DNA from: JAVBUY01 sp031552735
GTDB taxonomy: Bacteria > Bacillota > Clostridia > Christensenellales > Aristaeellaceae
NCBI GenBank assembly: GCA_031552735.1
Contig: JAVBMF010000039.1
Coordinates: 1-33,835, forward strand
DNA: 33,835 nt
Direction of reading: 5' to 3'
Under the pieces are notes generated by a model. It saw only the letters and a program-made list of their open reading frames with translations. It made no database searches and was not told where the DNA came from. Below, piece by piece: positions 23,659-30,988 of this stretch (position 1 is its first letter; the number at the start of each line of letters is the position of its first letter). The translations under genes were made by a program, and so were the position numbers.

Positions 23659-24246
23659 ATGTTCAAGCACCGTCACGTCCTGTCCGCCCTGCTCGCCACG
23701 CTGCTGCTGGCCGGTTCGGTCGCGCTCGCGGAGCAGCCCGCGCCCGCGCCCGCCGCGATGCGCGCGTCGATGAAGGTGATCAAGCCGACAGGCGTCCACT
23801 CCGTCAAGAATCGCCTGCTGGACAGCACCTTCTTGCTGATGAGTTCGGCCTGCAAGCATGCCAAACTGACCGTCATCATCGAGAAAAACCACGACAAGGC
23901 GCTTGAGGCGCGCTTTACGCCGCCCGGGTACACGTTCATCAAGGGCATCGCGTGGCTGAACCTGATGCAGGACGACGCGCACCTGGGGTATCAGCTCACC
24001 TTCACCCCCGCCGCGCAGAAGCACGCCGACAAGGTGATCCCCCTGTTCATCCTGTGCATCATGGCCAATGACAAGGACAGCGCGCAGGCGATCTATGACC
24101 AATCGAAGGCCGAGTATGTGGCCGACGGCGACGCCTTCACCGGCACGACGGTGCTCCAACAGGAAGGCAAGGACGACGCCACGCTGGTCACCACCCGGGA
24201 CGACAAGGGGCTGACCGTGCAATACCTGTTTGCCACGCCGCAGTAA
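23659..24246 (+). CDS. small secreted protein of unknown function
   Basis: This 195-residue protein has a signal peptide (MFKHRHVLSALLATLLLAGS..., cleavage likely after ALA at residue 24) and a short Ala-Pro stretch EQPAPAPA. The mature part of about 165 residues has no motif I recognise; it is mixed alpha/beta with two cysteines (in SSACKHAK and LFILCIMAND). AAAGAGG lies 7 bases before the ATG at 23659; a frame open to 23587 has no ribosome site. It stands alone between two terminators. It may act outside the cell, together with the preceding secreted protein, but nothing in the sequence shows this. Confidence 0.75.
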   Translation: MFKHRHVLSALLATLLLAGSVALAEQPAPAPAAMRASMKVIKPTGVHSVKNRLLDSTFLLMSSACKHAKLTVIIEKNHDKALEARFTPPGYTFIKGIAWLNLMQDDAHLGYQLTFTPAAQKHADKVIPLFILCIMANDKDSAQAIYDQSKAEYVADGDAFTGTTVLQQEGKDDATLVTTRDDKGLTVQYLFATPQ

Positions 24247-24266
24247 ACCGACCCAAAAGCACAAGC

Positions 24267-24299
24267 AAGCACCCTGCGATGCGGCAGGGTGCTTTGTCT
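24267..24299. terminator. bidirectional terminator between convergent genes
   Basis: An 11-bp stem AAGCACCCTGC/GCAGGGTGCTT (24267-24277 with 24284-24294) is followed by TGTCTT on the plus strand and TGCTTG on the minus strand. It closes the secreted-protein gene and the hydrolase gene. Confidence 0.8.
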
Positions 24300-24314
24300 T
24301 TCCCATGCTTTCTG

Positions 24315-25352
24315 TCAGACCGGCCACAGCGCCTCTTGGAGCACGCGAATCCACTCGCTGACCATATAGACGCTGATGTTCGCGCCCGGGTCGCTGTTGT
24401 CAAACGCATGCGGGCAGCCGGGGACGAGATGGAACTCCGGCGTGTTGCCCGCGGCGGTCAGGTTGTTGACCAGTTGGAGGGTGTCGTCGCGGAAGGGGTC
24501 GATGTCCCCCACGCAGGTGTACACCGGCGGCAGGCCGCTCCAGTCGGTTTCGTAGATGGGCGCGGCATACTTGGGCACGTCGGTCGCGCCGCCCAGATAA
24601 TAACGCCACATGTGGTGCACCGATTCGCTGGTCAGCACGCGCCCGGCGATGTCCTCGCCGTAGACCGCGTTGCCCGAGGGCGTGTCCAGCTTGTCATTGA
24701 TCATGGGATAGATGGGCATCAGAAACGCGATGGACGGCCCACCCAGATCGCGCGCCCGCAGCGCGGTGGACAGCGATAGCCCGCCGCCCGCGCTGGCGCC
24801 CGCCACGGCAATGCGCGCAGGGTCAATGCCCAGCGCGTCCGCGTTTGCAGCCAGCCACGTCAGCGCCGCATAGCAGTCGTCCGGCCCGGCGGGATACGGA
24901 TGCTCCGGCGCGAGGCGGTAGTCCGGCGCGACCACCACGCAGTTGATCTCCTTGGCAAAGCGGATGCACTGCGCCTCGTCGCCCTCCGGGTGCGAGATCA
25001 CCATGCCGCCGCCGTGAATCCAGAGCACGGCGGGCAGGACGCCGGGTTTGTCAACCGGTGTATACATGCGCACGCGCAGTTCCGCCCCCGCGCCGGGGTT
25101 GGGGATGCGGATGTCTTCGACCTTCACCGCCGGGTCGGTCGGCAGGCCGGGATTGCCCACCAGCGCGTCGGTTTCGGCGCGCACCGCCGCCAGCCCCTGC
25201 TCATCAAAGGAGGCAGGCTCGGTCTGCGCGATGACGGCGCGCAGCTCCGGCCGGATACTGTCCATGGTATAGGTCACCGGCGCGGCCACCGCCGATGCGC
25301 ACAGCGCCGCGCAGATAAGGCACGTCAGCAGGATGCCCACTGTCTTTTGCAT
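24315..25352 (-). CDS. exported alpha/beta hydrolase, HSL-type esterase
   Basis: This 345-residue esterase or lipase is of the hormone-sensitive-lipase group. The oxyanion-hole motif HGGG is at 113-116, the nucleophile S187 is in GASAGG, the acid is D285 in GDIDPFRDD and the histidine is H315 in GCPHAFD. PDYRLAPEHPYPAG is also diagnostic. A signal peptide occupies about residues 1-24 (CLICAALCASAVAA), so it acts outside the membrane. Two ATGs are in frame; AGGAG is 8 bases from the one at 25352 and only 2 from the one at 25358, so 25352 is preferred. It is divergent from a MerR-family gene and has a MerR-type promoter. The substrate is unknown. Confidence 0.9.
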   Translation of the reverse strand: MQKTVGILLTCLICAALCASAVAAPVTYTMDSIRPELRAVIAQTEPASFDEQGLAAVRAETDALVGNPGLPTDPAVKVEDIRIPNPGAGAELRVRMYTPVDKPGVLPAVLWIHGGGMVISHPEGDEAQCIRFAKEINCVVVAPDYRLAPEHPYPAGPDDCYAALTWLAANADALGIDPARIAVAGASAGGGLSLSTALRARDLGGPSIAFLMPIYPMINDKLDTPSGNAVYGEDIAGRVLTSESVHHMWRYYLGGATDVPKYAAPIYETDWSGLPPVYTCVGDIDPFRDDTLQLVNNLTAAGNTPEFHLVPGCPHAFDNSDPGANISVYMVSEWIRVLQEALWPV

Positions 25353-25397
25353 ATGCATATCTCCTGTATCAAAAATACTTGCCTGTTTGTATTTTCC

Positions 25398-25429
25398 ATT
25401 ATAAACTCTATTGTATAGGCTAGAGTCAA
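25398..25429 (-). promoter_or_regulatory. MerR-type promoter-operator for the hydrolase gene
   Basis: On the minus strand TTGACT (25424-25429) and TATAAT (25398-25403) are 20 bp apart, longer than the optimal 17. The dyad ACTCTA/TAGAGT (25405-25410 with 25421-25426) fills this spacer. An elongated spacer with a dyad is the hallmark of promoters activated by MerR proteins through DNA distortion. A MerR-family gene starts 12 bases away on the other strand. Confidence 0.8.
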
Positions 25430-25441
25430 GAGGGGTGCGAT

Positions 25442-26206
25442 ATGTACAAAGTCAGCGAATTTGCCGGGCTGTTCGGTGTGTCGGTCGCCACACTGCATCA
25501 CTACGAAAAGGCAGGGCTGCTTGCGCCGTGCCAGGTAAACGCCGCGACCGGCTACCGCTACTACGACACGACGCAACTGACCGACATGTCGCTGATCCTG
25601 CAACTCAAGGCGCTGGGGTTTTCGCTGCGGGAAATCCGCGATTTTCAGGGGCACAAGCTGACGTACCAGCGCAAGCTGGACATCCTGAACGACCGCGCCG
25701 CGCGCCTTGCCGCCACCATCGGCCTGTTCGAGCTGTTCCAGAACCCGCAGCCCTATCGCACCTATATCAAGACGCTGCCCGAAAGCCACGTCGTGTCGGT
25801 GCGCGCGCGGGTGGCGCACTATGGCGAGATACGCGGGGTGTTTGAATCGCTGGTGCGCCACATGGCCCGGCACGCATTGCGCCTGCGCCAGCCGGGCAGC
25901 TACACCTGCCGCTTTTTTGACGCGCAGCTGCAATTTGAAAACAACGATGTCGAGGCCGCCATCGAGGTGCTGCCCTCCCCCCACCCCTCGGTGGTGCGCA
26001 CGCCCAGACAGACGGTGCTGTGCGCGCTGCACCACGGGCATTACGAGGAGCTGGGCGCGTGCTATGACTTTTTGCAGGCGTACGCGAACCGGCAGGGGCT
26101 GGTCATCACCGGCCAACCGGTGGAGCAATACATCGAATCCTATGGCACCAAGGATCGCGAGGCGGAGTTCATCACCGAGGTGCGCTTCCCCATCGCCGCG
26201 CCGTAG
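25442..26206 (+). CDS. MerR-family transcriptional regulator with GyrI-like effector domain
   Basis: This 254-residue protein has an N-terminal MerR winged helix (MYKVSEFAGLFGVSVATLHHYEKAGLL, then TGYRYYDTTQL at about 36-46) and a helical dimerisation segment around 65-95. The C-terminal half, about 100-254, has the GyrI-like ligand-binding pattern of BmrR/TipA-like regulators, which sense hydrophobic or cationic small molecules; there is no metal-binding cysteine pair of the MerR/CueR type. The ATG at 25442 has GAGGGG 6 bases upstream. It lies head to head with the esterase gene and very probably activates it, and perhaps controls itself, from the shared operator. Confidence 0.9.
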   Translation: MYKVSEFAGLFGVSVATLHHYEKAGLLAPCQVNAATGYRYYDTTQLTDMSLILQLKALGFSLREIRDFQGHKLTYQRKLDILNDRAARLAATIGLFELFQNPQPYRTYIKTLPESHVVSVRARVAHYGEIRGVFESLVRHMARHALRLRQPGSYTCRFFDAQLQFENNDVEAAIEVLPSPHPSVVRTPRQTVLCALHHGHYEELGACYDFLQAYANRQGLVITGQPVEQYIESYGTKDREAEFITEVRFPIAAP

Positions 26207-26224
26207 CGGACACACGGCAAAAGC

Positions 26225-26253
26225 AAAACCACGCGCTGTACACGCGTGGTTTT
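26225..26253. terminator. terminator after MerR-family gene
   Basis: A perfect 11-bp stem AAAACCACGCG/CGCGTGGTTTT (26225-26235 with 26243-26253) has loop CTGTACA. An almost identical hairpin occurs at 26394-26419, at the other end of the inverted-repeat element. Confidence 0.75.
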
Positions 26254-26424
26254 AGCTTGCCAAAAAAGTCAGGCTGTCCAGAAAGCCCCTATTGCAAGGA
26301 GGTCACAAGCGAGGCGCGAAGCCGTATCGGGGCATACGGAGCCAAGCCGAGCGCCGTACCGACACAGCAAGAGGGGCTTTATCGACAGTCTGAAACCACG
26401 CGCTGTGCACGCGTGGTTTTATTG
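26225..26424. repeat. 200-bp composite inverted-repeat element flanked by duplicate hairpins
   Basis: From outside in, there are near-identical hairpins at 26225-26253 and 26394-26419, differing by one loop base. Next come 27-bp arms at 26269-26295 and 26367-26393 that are reverse complements at 23 of 27 positions. The 71-bp core 26296-26366 contains the stem CCGTAT/ATACGG. The whole could fold into one long hairpin. It contains no gene, and fills the gap between the MerR gene and the LPQTG gene. A MITE-like or other non-autonomous mobile element is a likely explanation. Confidence 0.7.
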
Positions 26425-26438
26425 TTGTATGATGCGCA

Positions 26439-27908
26439 TTACCGGACGCCCGGGTTTCGTTTCAGTTGCGCACCCAGCCATGCCATGGCCCCCAGTGCGG
26501 CGATCATCGCCACCAGCAGGCCGCCCAGCGGGAAGTTGTCCCCTGTTTGGGGCAGCGGAGGGACAGGGGTGGGGCCGGGCGCAGGGCCGTCCAGCGCGGT
26601 CAGCAACAGCTTGCCGCCTTCCACCTGGAGCTGATAGCCACGGCCGCCATAGGTGACGGTGCTGCTTTGCAGGGTGCCGGTGACGCCGCGGGACAGCAGC
26701 GTGGCGCTTTCGCCGGGCGCTAGCTGCAACTGGGCAGGGTTGCTGATGTTCACCCCGGTGCCGGTCAGCGCCATGGCCGTGATGGAAAATGCCGTGCCGC
26801 CCGCTGTTAGCGGGCCGGGCAGCGTCAGCTCCAGCTCGTCCACGCTTGCGCCGCCGGTCAGGTTCAGGCCATTGCCGGCATAGCGCAGCACGCGCACGTG
26901 CGGCAGGCTGCTGTTTTGCATATTGAAGTTCAGAACAGCGCCTGGCTGCACCGTGATTTCGTCAATCGCATAGATATCGCCAGACCCGAGGTTTACGCTT
27001 AGGAGCTCGGTACTGCCGCCGGTGGGGACGTTCAGCTTGTTGATGCCTACTTGCACCGCACCGCCAGCGGCGCCTCTCCCAACGCTGAGTAGGGGCGTGG
27101 TCAGCGTGCCGACGACATCGAAAAAGACGTTGCCGGGAGCGCCTACGTTGGCAGGGGTGCCGAAGGAGGTGATGCTCACTGCCCCTGCGATCAAATTCCC
27201 TTGAACCCGCAGCTCCGCGTTGCCGGCGGCTCCCCCTGTGCTGCCATCGCTGATGGGAGGATTGCCGTTAAGAAATTTGCCGCTAAATCCCGAAGAAACC
27301 GACACAATGTTATAGTTTCCGCCCGGGATGGTGAGGCTGGCGTCGCCGCCCTTGCCACCGATCCCGCCCATCGCGCCGGAGGAAGGCGCAATCCCGCCGC
27401 CGCCGCCCTGCACCGTAAATGTCATCCCCTCATCGGTTGTGCTCGGAATCCCGCCGCCGGCAGCGCCGCTTGGGGTGGTCGCTGTGCCGCCCGTGCCCGA
27501 CGACACGATAGAGCCATTGAGAGCATACAATGCGGTTCCGCCCTTGCCGCCCAGGTCGTTCGCACCGGATCCAGCGCCGCGTGCGCCGCCCAGGGCACCG
27601 CTCTCGAGGGCGGTGGAAGATACGTCCCGGCCGTCCCCGCCAGGCGCTCCCGCTGCGCTGGCCGAACCGCCGCCGCCGCCACCGCCAACTCCGAATCGAA
27701 TGTCCGTCAAATTGATACCGCCGCCCTGGCCGCCGTCGCCGCCGTCGCCGCCGGATTGTTGATAGTTGGCATAGCCGCCGTCGCCGCCGACAACAGACAG
27801 TTTGTTGGTGGCCAGCGCCGACACGGGCAGCAGCGCGATCAGCAACAGGAAGCAGGCCAGCGTCAGGCCAGCCACGCGCCGCGCACGCCGGTGCATTGTG
27901 CTGCTCAT
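26439..27908 (-). CDS. glycine-rich LPQTG cell-wall-anchored protein
   Basis: This 489-residue surface protein has a signal peptide covering about residues 1-33 (ending SALA-TN). Residues 40-220 are extremely glycine-rich (GGDGGDGGQGGG, GGGGGGGSASAAG), resembling glycine-rich surface adhesin segments. Residues 220-430 look like a beta-rich, possibly beta-helical region. A Pro linker precedes the sorting signal LPQTG at 452-456, followed by a hydrophobic stretch and the tail LKRNPGVR. Sortase should attach it to peptidoglycan; no sortase gene is in the window. Of two ATGs, 27908 is chosen because AAAGGAG is 8 bases away, against 2 bases for the one at 27914. A much longer open frame on this strand enters the next gene out of frame and is not used. 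Confidence 0.87.
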   Translation of the reverse strand: MSSTMHRRARRVAGLTLACFLLLIALLPVSALATNKLSVVGGDGGYANYQQSGGDGGDGGQGGGINLTDIRFGVGGGGGGGSASAAGAPGGDGRDVSSTALESGALGGARGAGSGANDLGGKGGTALYALNGSIVSSGTGGTATTPSGAAGGGIPSTTDEGMTFTVQGGGGGIAPSSGAMGGIGGKGGDASLTIPGGNYNIVSVSSGFSGKFLNGNPPISDGSTGGAAGNAELRVQGNLIAGAVSITSFGTPANVGAPGNVFFDVVGTLTTPLLSVGRGAAGGAVQVGINKLNVPTGGSTELLSVNLGSGDIYAIDEITVQPGAVLNFNMQNSSLPHVRVLRYAGNGLNLTGGASVDELELTLPGPLTAGGTAFSITAMALTGTGVNISNPAQLQLAPGESATLLSRGVTGTLQSSTVTYGGRGYQLQVEGGKLLLTALDGPAPGPTPVPPLPQTGDNFPLGGLLVAMIAALGAMAWLGAQLKRNPGVR

Positions 27909-27986
27909 AGGCATATCTCCTTTCCGGTGTGCATGCGCTGGGGCGCACAGGGTTGATGGCAAAAAAACCATGCAAGTCTTGTCCAG

Positions 27987-28015
27987 AATATACAACATTT
28001 TTCGCGCGTTTGCAA
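27987..28015 (-). promoter_or_regulatory. promoter of the LPQTG protein gene
   Basis: On the minus strand TTGCAA (28010-28015) and TATATT (27987-27992) are exactly 17 bp apart. It lies just after the stop of the upstream glycosyltransferase gene and gives a leader of about 75 bases. The LPQTG gene is thus probably transcribed on its own. Confidence 0.55.
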
Positions 28016-28033
28016 GGCGAGTTTGCGCTGCAT

Positions 28034-29314
28034 TTAGGCGCCTTGCGTTGGACGCGCCCATGCCCACGCCGCCAGCATGAAGAAGAACGGCAGGTACGGG
28101 TAGTGATAGCGCGCGCCGCCCAGCGTCAGGATGCACGCGCCGGTGGCACATAGGATGATCAGCACCATCAGCAGCAGCTCCGGCAGGCACCGCTTTGCCC
28201 GCAGCATGCGCACCGCGCCCCAGACCGCGCTGGCCAGCACAAACAGGTACATCGCCTGATTGGCCAGCACCACGACGTCGCGCCAGTCCAGCTCGAAGTG
28301 CAGCGCCCGACTGGCCAATGCGCGCAGGTAGTCGCCGCCGTCGGTTTGCGCGCGGTTGCCGTACAGCGACGAGAACGCGTAGGTATCCAGCGCATAGGTG
28401 TGCAGCAGCTTGGCCGGGATCAGCGCGGCAAAGCGCCCCGGGTTGCGCTTGATCCAGTCGATGGCCTGCGCGCGCCAGTACGCGTCGCGCTGGGCAAAGG
28501 TTTGGCTTTCCTTGTCCGCGATATACCCCGCCTTGCCGGGCTGGAACACCTCGTTGCCATAGCCGCCGTCGGCGTCGTCGTTGTTGCCGATCAGCATGGT
28601 GACGCCGCTGGTCGTCGATTGGTACGCAAAGATGCCGGTGTAGTGGCGCGACACCGCGCCAAAGCCCAGCGTGATAATCAGCGCGACCACGGGCATCCAG
28701 ATAAACCGGCGCAGCGGCACGCGTTTGAGCAGCAGGTACAGGCACAACGGGCCTAAAAACACAATGGCCACCGGGCGCACAAAGTTGGCCAGCGCCCACA
28801 GCACGCCCGCGCCGACATACCCCCACCACGCGTCGCGCAGCGCCAGCGCCAGCCCGGCAAACGCCAGCGCGGTGAAGATCAGCTCGGTGCGCAGCGCCGT
28901 CACATCGGCGGCAAAGGTGGGAAACAGCAGCATGCCCAGCGCGGTGATCAGCGCCAGCCGCCGGTTGCCAAACAGCCGCCCCGCCACCGTATACGCCAGC
29001 AGCATCAGCAGCGCAGTCCACGCGATGTTGCCCAGCATGATCACCTTGTCGTTGGTGGTGACGCGGTAGAACATCGCCAGATAATTCACATACCCGGGGT
29101 TGAACACATAGTCGGAATACACATCGCGCGCGCCGGGGTAATACGGCGACATGTCGGCGGTGTCCCTGCCCAGTACCTTATAGGAAAACGCGTCGCTGAT
29201 CTGCTCTGCGCGAAAGGTCTTGACCAGCAGCATCTGGCAGGCCACCATCACGCAGAACGCGATCAGCACGGCGAGGATGAGTTTCCGGTTGTCTTGTGTG
29301 CGCGGCTGTTGCAT
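28034..29314 (-). CDS. polytopic GT-C type glycosyltransferase (PMT/ArnT-like)
   Basis: This 426-residue integral membrane protein has about ten hydrophobic segments. After a first helix (about 11-31) comes an extracytoplasmic loop with SDAFSYKVLGRD and a MSPYYPGARDVYSDYVFNPGYVNY segment, typical of the acidic first loop of dolichyl/undecaprenyl-phosphate-dependent GT-C enzymes of the PMT_2/GT39 kind. Later segments include ALRTELIFTALAFAGLALALRD and a C-terminal GGARYHYPYLPFFFML. Such enzymes transfer sugars from lipid carriers to proteins, lipids or wall polymers outside the membrane. AAAGGAG overlapping the stop of the upstream CapA-like gene serves the ATG at 29314, only 10 bases after that gene, so the two are co-transcribed. 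The acceptor is unknown. Confidence 0.8.
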   Translation of the reverse strand: MQQPRTQDNRKLILAVLIAFCVMVACQMLLVKTFRAEQISDAFSYKVLGRDTADMSPYYPGARDVYSDYVFNPGYVNYLAMFYRVTTNDKVIMLGNIAWTALLMLLAYTVAGRLFGNRRLALITALGMLLFPTFAADVTALRTELIFTALAFAGLALALRDAWWGYVGAGVLWALANFVRPVAIVFLGPLCLYLLLKRVPLRRFIWMPVVALIITLGFGAVSRHYTGIFAYQSTTSGVTMLIGNNDDADGGYGNEVFQPGKAGYIADKESQTFAQRDAYWRAQAIDWIKRNPGRFAALIPAKLLHTYALDTYAFSSLYGNRAQTDGGDYLRALASRALHFELDWRDVVVLANQAMYLFVLASAVWGAVRMLRAKRCLPELLLMVLIILCATGACILTLGGARYHYPYLPFFFMLAAWAWARPTQGA

Positions 29315-29324
29315 ACTGACTCCT

Positions 29325-30356
29325 TTATTGCGATTTCTCCCAGCGCCCGGTGTCAAAGAATCCCTCCGGCAGCCCGCTGGCCTGACAGGACAGCTTTTTC
29401 AGGATGCGGCGCGCGGCCTCGCCAGTGGCAGGCACCGGGCGGTAATCCTGCGGGATGCCGATCTCCTGTTCGCTGACCAGATACGGGATCGCTTCCAGCA
29501 GCGCCAGCTTGGGCTGCTGACCGCTGATGTCGTATTCCAGACGGATGACGGCGGTGTCGCGGTCGCGCGGCATGCTGTTGCCGCCAAAGCAGAAGTTGCC
29601 CAGACTGTAGAACACCGGCTTGTCTTGCATCATCTGCATGCCCTGCAACACATGCGGGTGCGTGCCCACCACCAGATCGGCCCCGGCGTCAACAAACTGC
29701 GCCGCTGCGCGCTTTTGATCCACATCCTGATCGTACTTCATCTCGAAGCCCCAGTGACAACTGATGATGATCAGGTCGATATCCGGGTCGGCGCGATACG
29801 CGGCGATTTGCGCGCACACCTTGTCCACCTTTTTGTCAAACACCGGGTACGCCATGCCCAGCAGCGCGATCTTGCGGCCCTTGACCTCGATCACCGTCGG
29901 CTCCCAGTCGATGGCGTAGGCGATGCCGCGCTCGGTCAGCGCCTGCTGGGTATCGGCCAGCCCCTGCGCGCCAAAGTCCATCGTGTGGTTGTTGGCCAGG
30001 TTGACGGCCTCGATGCTGCTTTTCGTCAGGATATCGGCATATTTCGGTGTCGCGCGGAAGGTAAAGGGCTTCTTTTCGGCGCGCTTGTAGTCGGTGAACA
30101 CGCCCTCCAGATTGACCAGCGTCAGGTCGTCGCCGGTGAAGCGGTCGATCACGCCGGAGAACGGCCAGTCGAACCCGCGCTCGGCCACCAGCGTGACAAA
30201 GCCGGACTTGACATCCTGAAACTGCGGCTCCGAGCCGATGGTGCAATCCCCCGCCAGCGTGATGACCAGCCGGTCGGGTCGCGCGTCGTCGGCGTGCGCG
30301 TGGGGTGCGGCCAGCATGGTTGCCAGCAGCAGGATCAGCGCGAAAGTGCGTCGCAA
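29325..30356 (-). CDS. CapA-like metallophosphatase-fold protein
   Basis: This 343-residue protein of the CapA/PGA-cap family is implicated in poly-gamma-glutamate or polysaccharide export. Motifs in order are LAGDCTIG, LVNLEGVF, NLANNHTMDFG, ISCHWGFEM, GTHPHVLQGM and FYSLGNF, the metal-site pattern of the family. The start is taken as TTG at 30356, because AAAGGAGG lies 7 bases before it and it gives a clean signal peptide (RRTFALILLLATMLAAPHAHA); an upstream ATG at 30419 would put the ribosome site inside the gene. The protein is therefore exported. It forms an operon with the downstream glycosyltransferase, suggesting work on an envelope polymer. No capBC genes are present. Confidence 0.87.
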   Translation of the reverse strand: MRRTFALILLLATMLAAPHAHADDARPDRLVITLAGDCTIGSEPQFQDVKSGFVTLVAERGFDWPFSGVIDRFTGDDLTLVNLEGVFTDYKRAEKKPFTFRATPKYADILTKSSIEAVNLANNHTMDFGAQGLADTQQALTERGIAYAIDWEPTVIEVKGRKIALLGMAYPVFDKKVDKVCAQIAAYRADPDIDLIIISCHWGFEMKYDQDVDQKRAAAQFVDAGADLVVGTHPHVLQGMQMMQDKPVFYSLGNFCFGGNSMPRDRDTAVIRLEYDISGQQPKLALLEAIPYLVSEQEIGIPQDYRPVPATGEAARRILKKLSCQASGLPEGFFDTGRWEKSQ

Positions 30357-30553
30357 GCGGGTTCCTCCTTTGGTGCGCAGACAAATGCCCAAATAGAGCA
30401 AATGAAGAAACCGTAGCACAATCGATTGCGATGAATTTTCGCTCCGCGCTAAGTCGAGGGAGCGCGGCGTAGCGGCGCTACGTCAAGCGGACGAAACAAC
30501 GCGCGGGGTGAAAAGACGCGCAAGGGATGTGGTACGGTTGATGAATTTGCTCT

Positions 30554-30582
30554 AGTATAGCCGATGCGCCGCCAAAAGACAA
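30554..30582 (-). promoter_or_regulatory. promoter of the capA-like/glycosyltransferase operon
   Basis: On the minus strand TTGTCT (30577-30582) and TATACT (30554-30559) are exactly 17 bp apart. The leader to the TTG start is about 190 bases and includes the stems CCGCGCT/AGCGCGG near 30450-30475 and GTAGC/GCTAC near 30470-30482. Confidence 0.5.
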
Positions 30583-30583
30583 A

Positions 30584-30604
30584 CCCCTTCGCTGGGCGAA
30601 GGGG
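30584..30604. repeat. perfect 9-bp hairpin at edge of repeat region
   Basis: CCCCTTCGC/GCGAAGGGG (30584-30592 with 30596-30604) has a TGG loop. It lies just upstream of the leftward promoter and could insulate it from rightward or leftward read-through. Confidence 0.6.
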
Positions 30605-30632
30605 CGGAGCCGAGACCGCCCAGTGGGCCAGA

Positions 30633-30720
30633 GCGCCGTCGGCCCGGTGGGCCGAAAGGACGGCGCGGCAGGCCAATGAGCCAACGAGCTTGCGCTGCAA
30701 GCGACTATGGCGAATTGAGG
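30633..30720. repeat. structured repeat copy A
   Basis: The first stem-loop has an outer stem GCGCCGTC/GACGGCGC (30633-30640 with 30659-30666) and inner stem GGCCC/GGGCC. The linker GGCAGGCCAATGAG follows, then a second stem GCTTGC/GCAAGC (30688-30702), then GACTATGGCGAATTGAGG. It is homologous to copy C and to the second half in copy B. No protein is supported. Confidence 0.75.
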
Positions 30721-30734
30721 ATCGAATCGTCGAG

Positions 30735-30799
30735 GCGGAAGCCCAATGAACGCGAGCTGATCCATGCGCGGTGCGCATGGGAGGCCGCGTGAATTGAGG
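30735..30799. repeat. structured repeat copy B (second half only)
   Basis: The shared linker GCGGAAGCCCAATGA is followed by the stem CCATGCGC/GCGCATGG (30762-30780) and the closing GTGAATTGAGG. The first stem-loop of the unit is missing. The stem sequence differs wholly from copies A and C, yet pairs perfectly. Confidence 0.65.
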
Positions 30800-30894
30800 G
30801 GGGAGCTGGGGATATCTTATTGAAAACAAAGGGGGCTCTGTTTTTCGGGATGTGGGATGCGTTGTTCTCTTTGGATAAGCCCAAAGGGGGCGGA

Positions 30895-30982
30895 GCGCCG
30901 TCGCGCCAGTGGCGCGATGGGACGGCGCGGAAGCCCAATGAGCGACAGAGCGGGCTGATGCCCGCGACAATCGCGAATTGCG
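30895..30982. repeat. structured repeat copy C
   Basis: The outer stem GCGCCGTC/GACGGCGC (30895-30902 with 30921-30928) is identical to copy A, but the inner stem is GCGCC/GGCGC. The linker GGAAGCCCAATGAG is followed by a second stem GCGGGC/GCCCGC (30950-30965) and then GACAATCGCGAATTG. Both variable stems are changed on both sides relative to copy A, so pairing is preserved. Confidence 0.75.
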
Positions 30983-30988
30983 ACCAGA

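Noticed and set aside
26439..29021. An 860-residue minus-strand frame joining the glycosyltransferase region to the LPQTG protein
   Set aside because: Its first half is an out-of-frame shadow of the glycosyltransferase, and a promoter and ribosome site lie just before the real LPQTG start.
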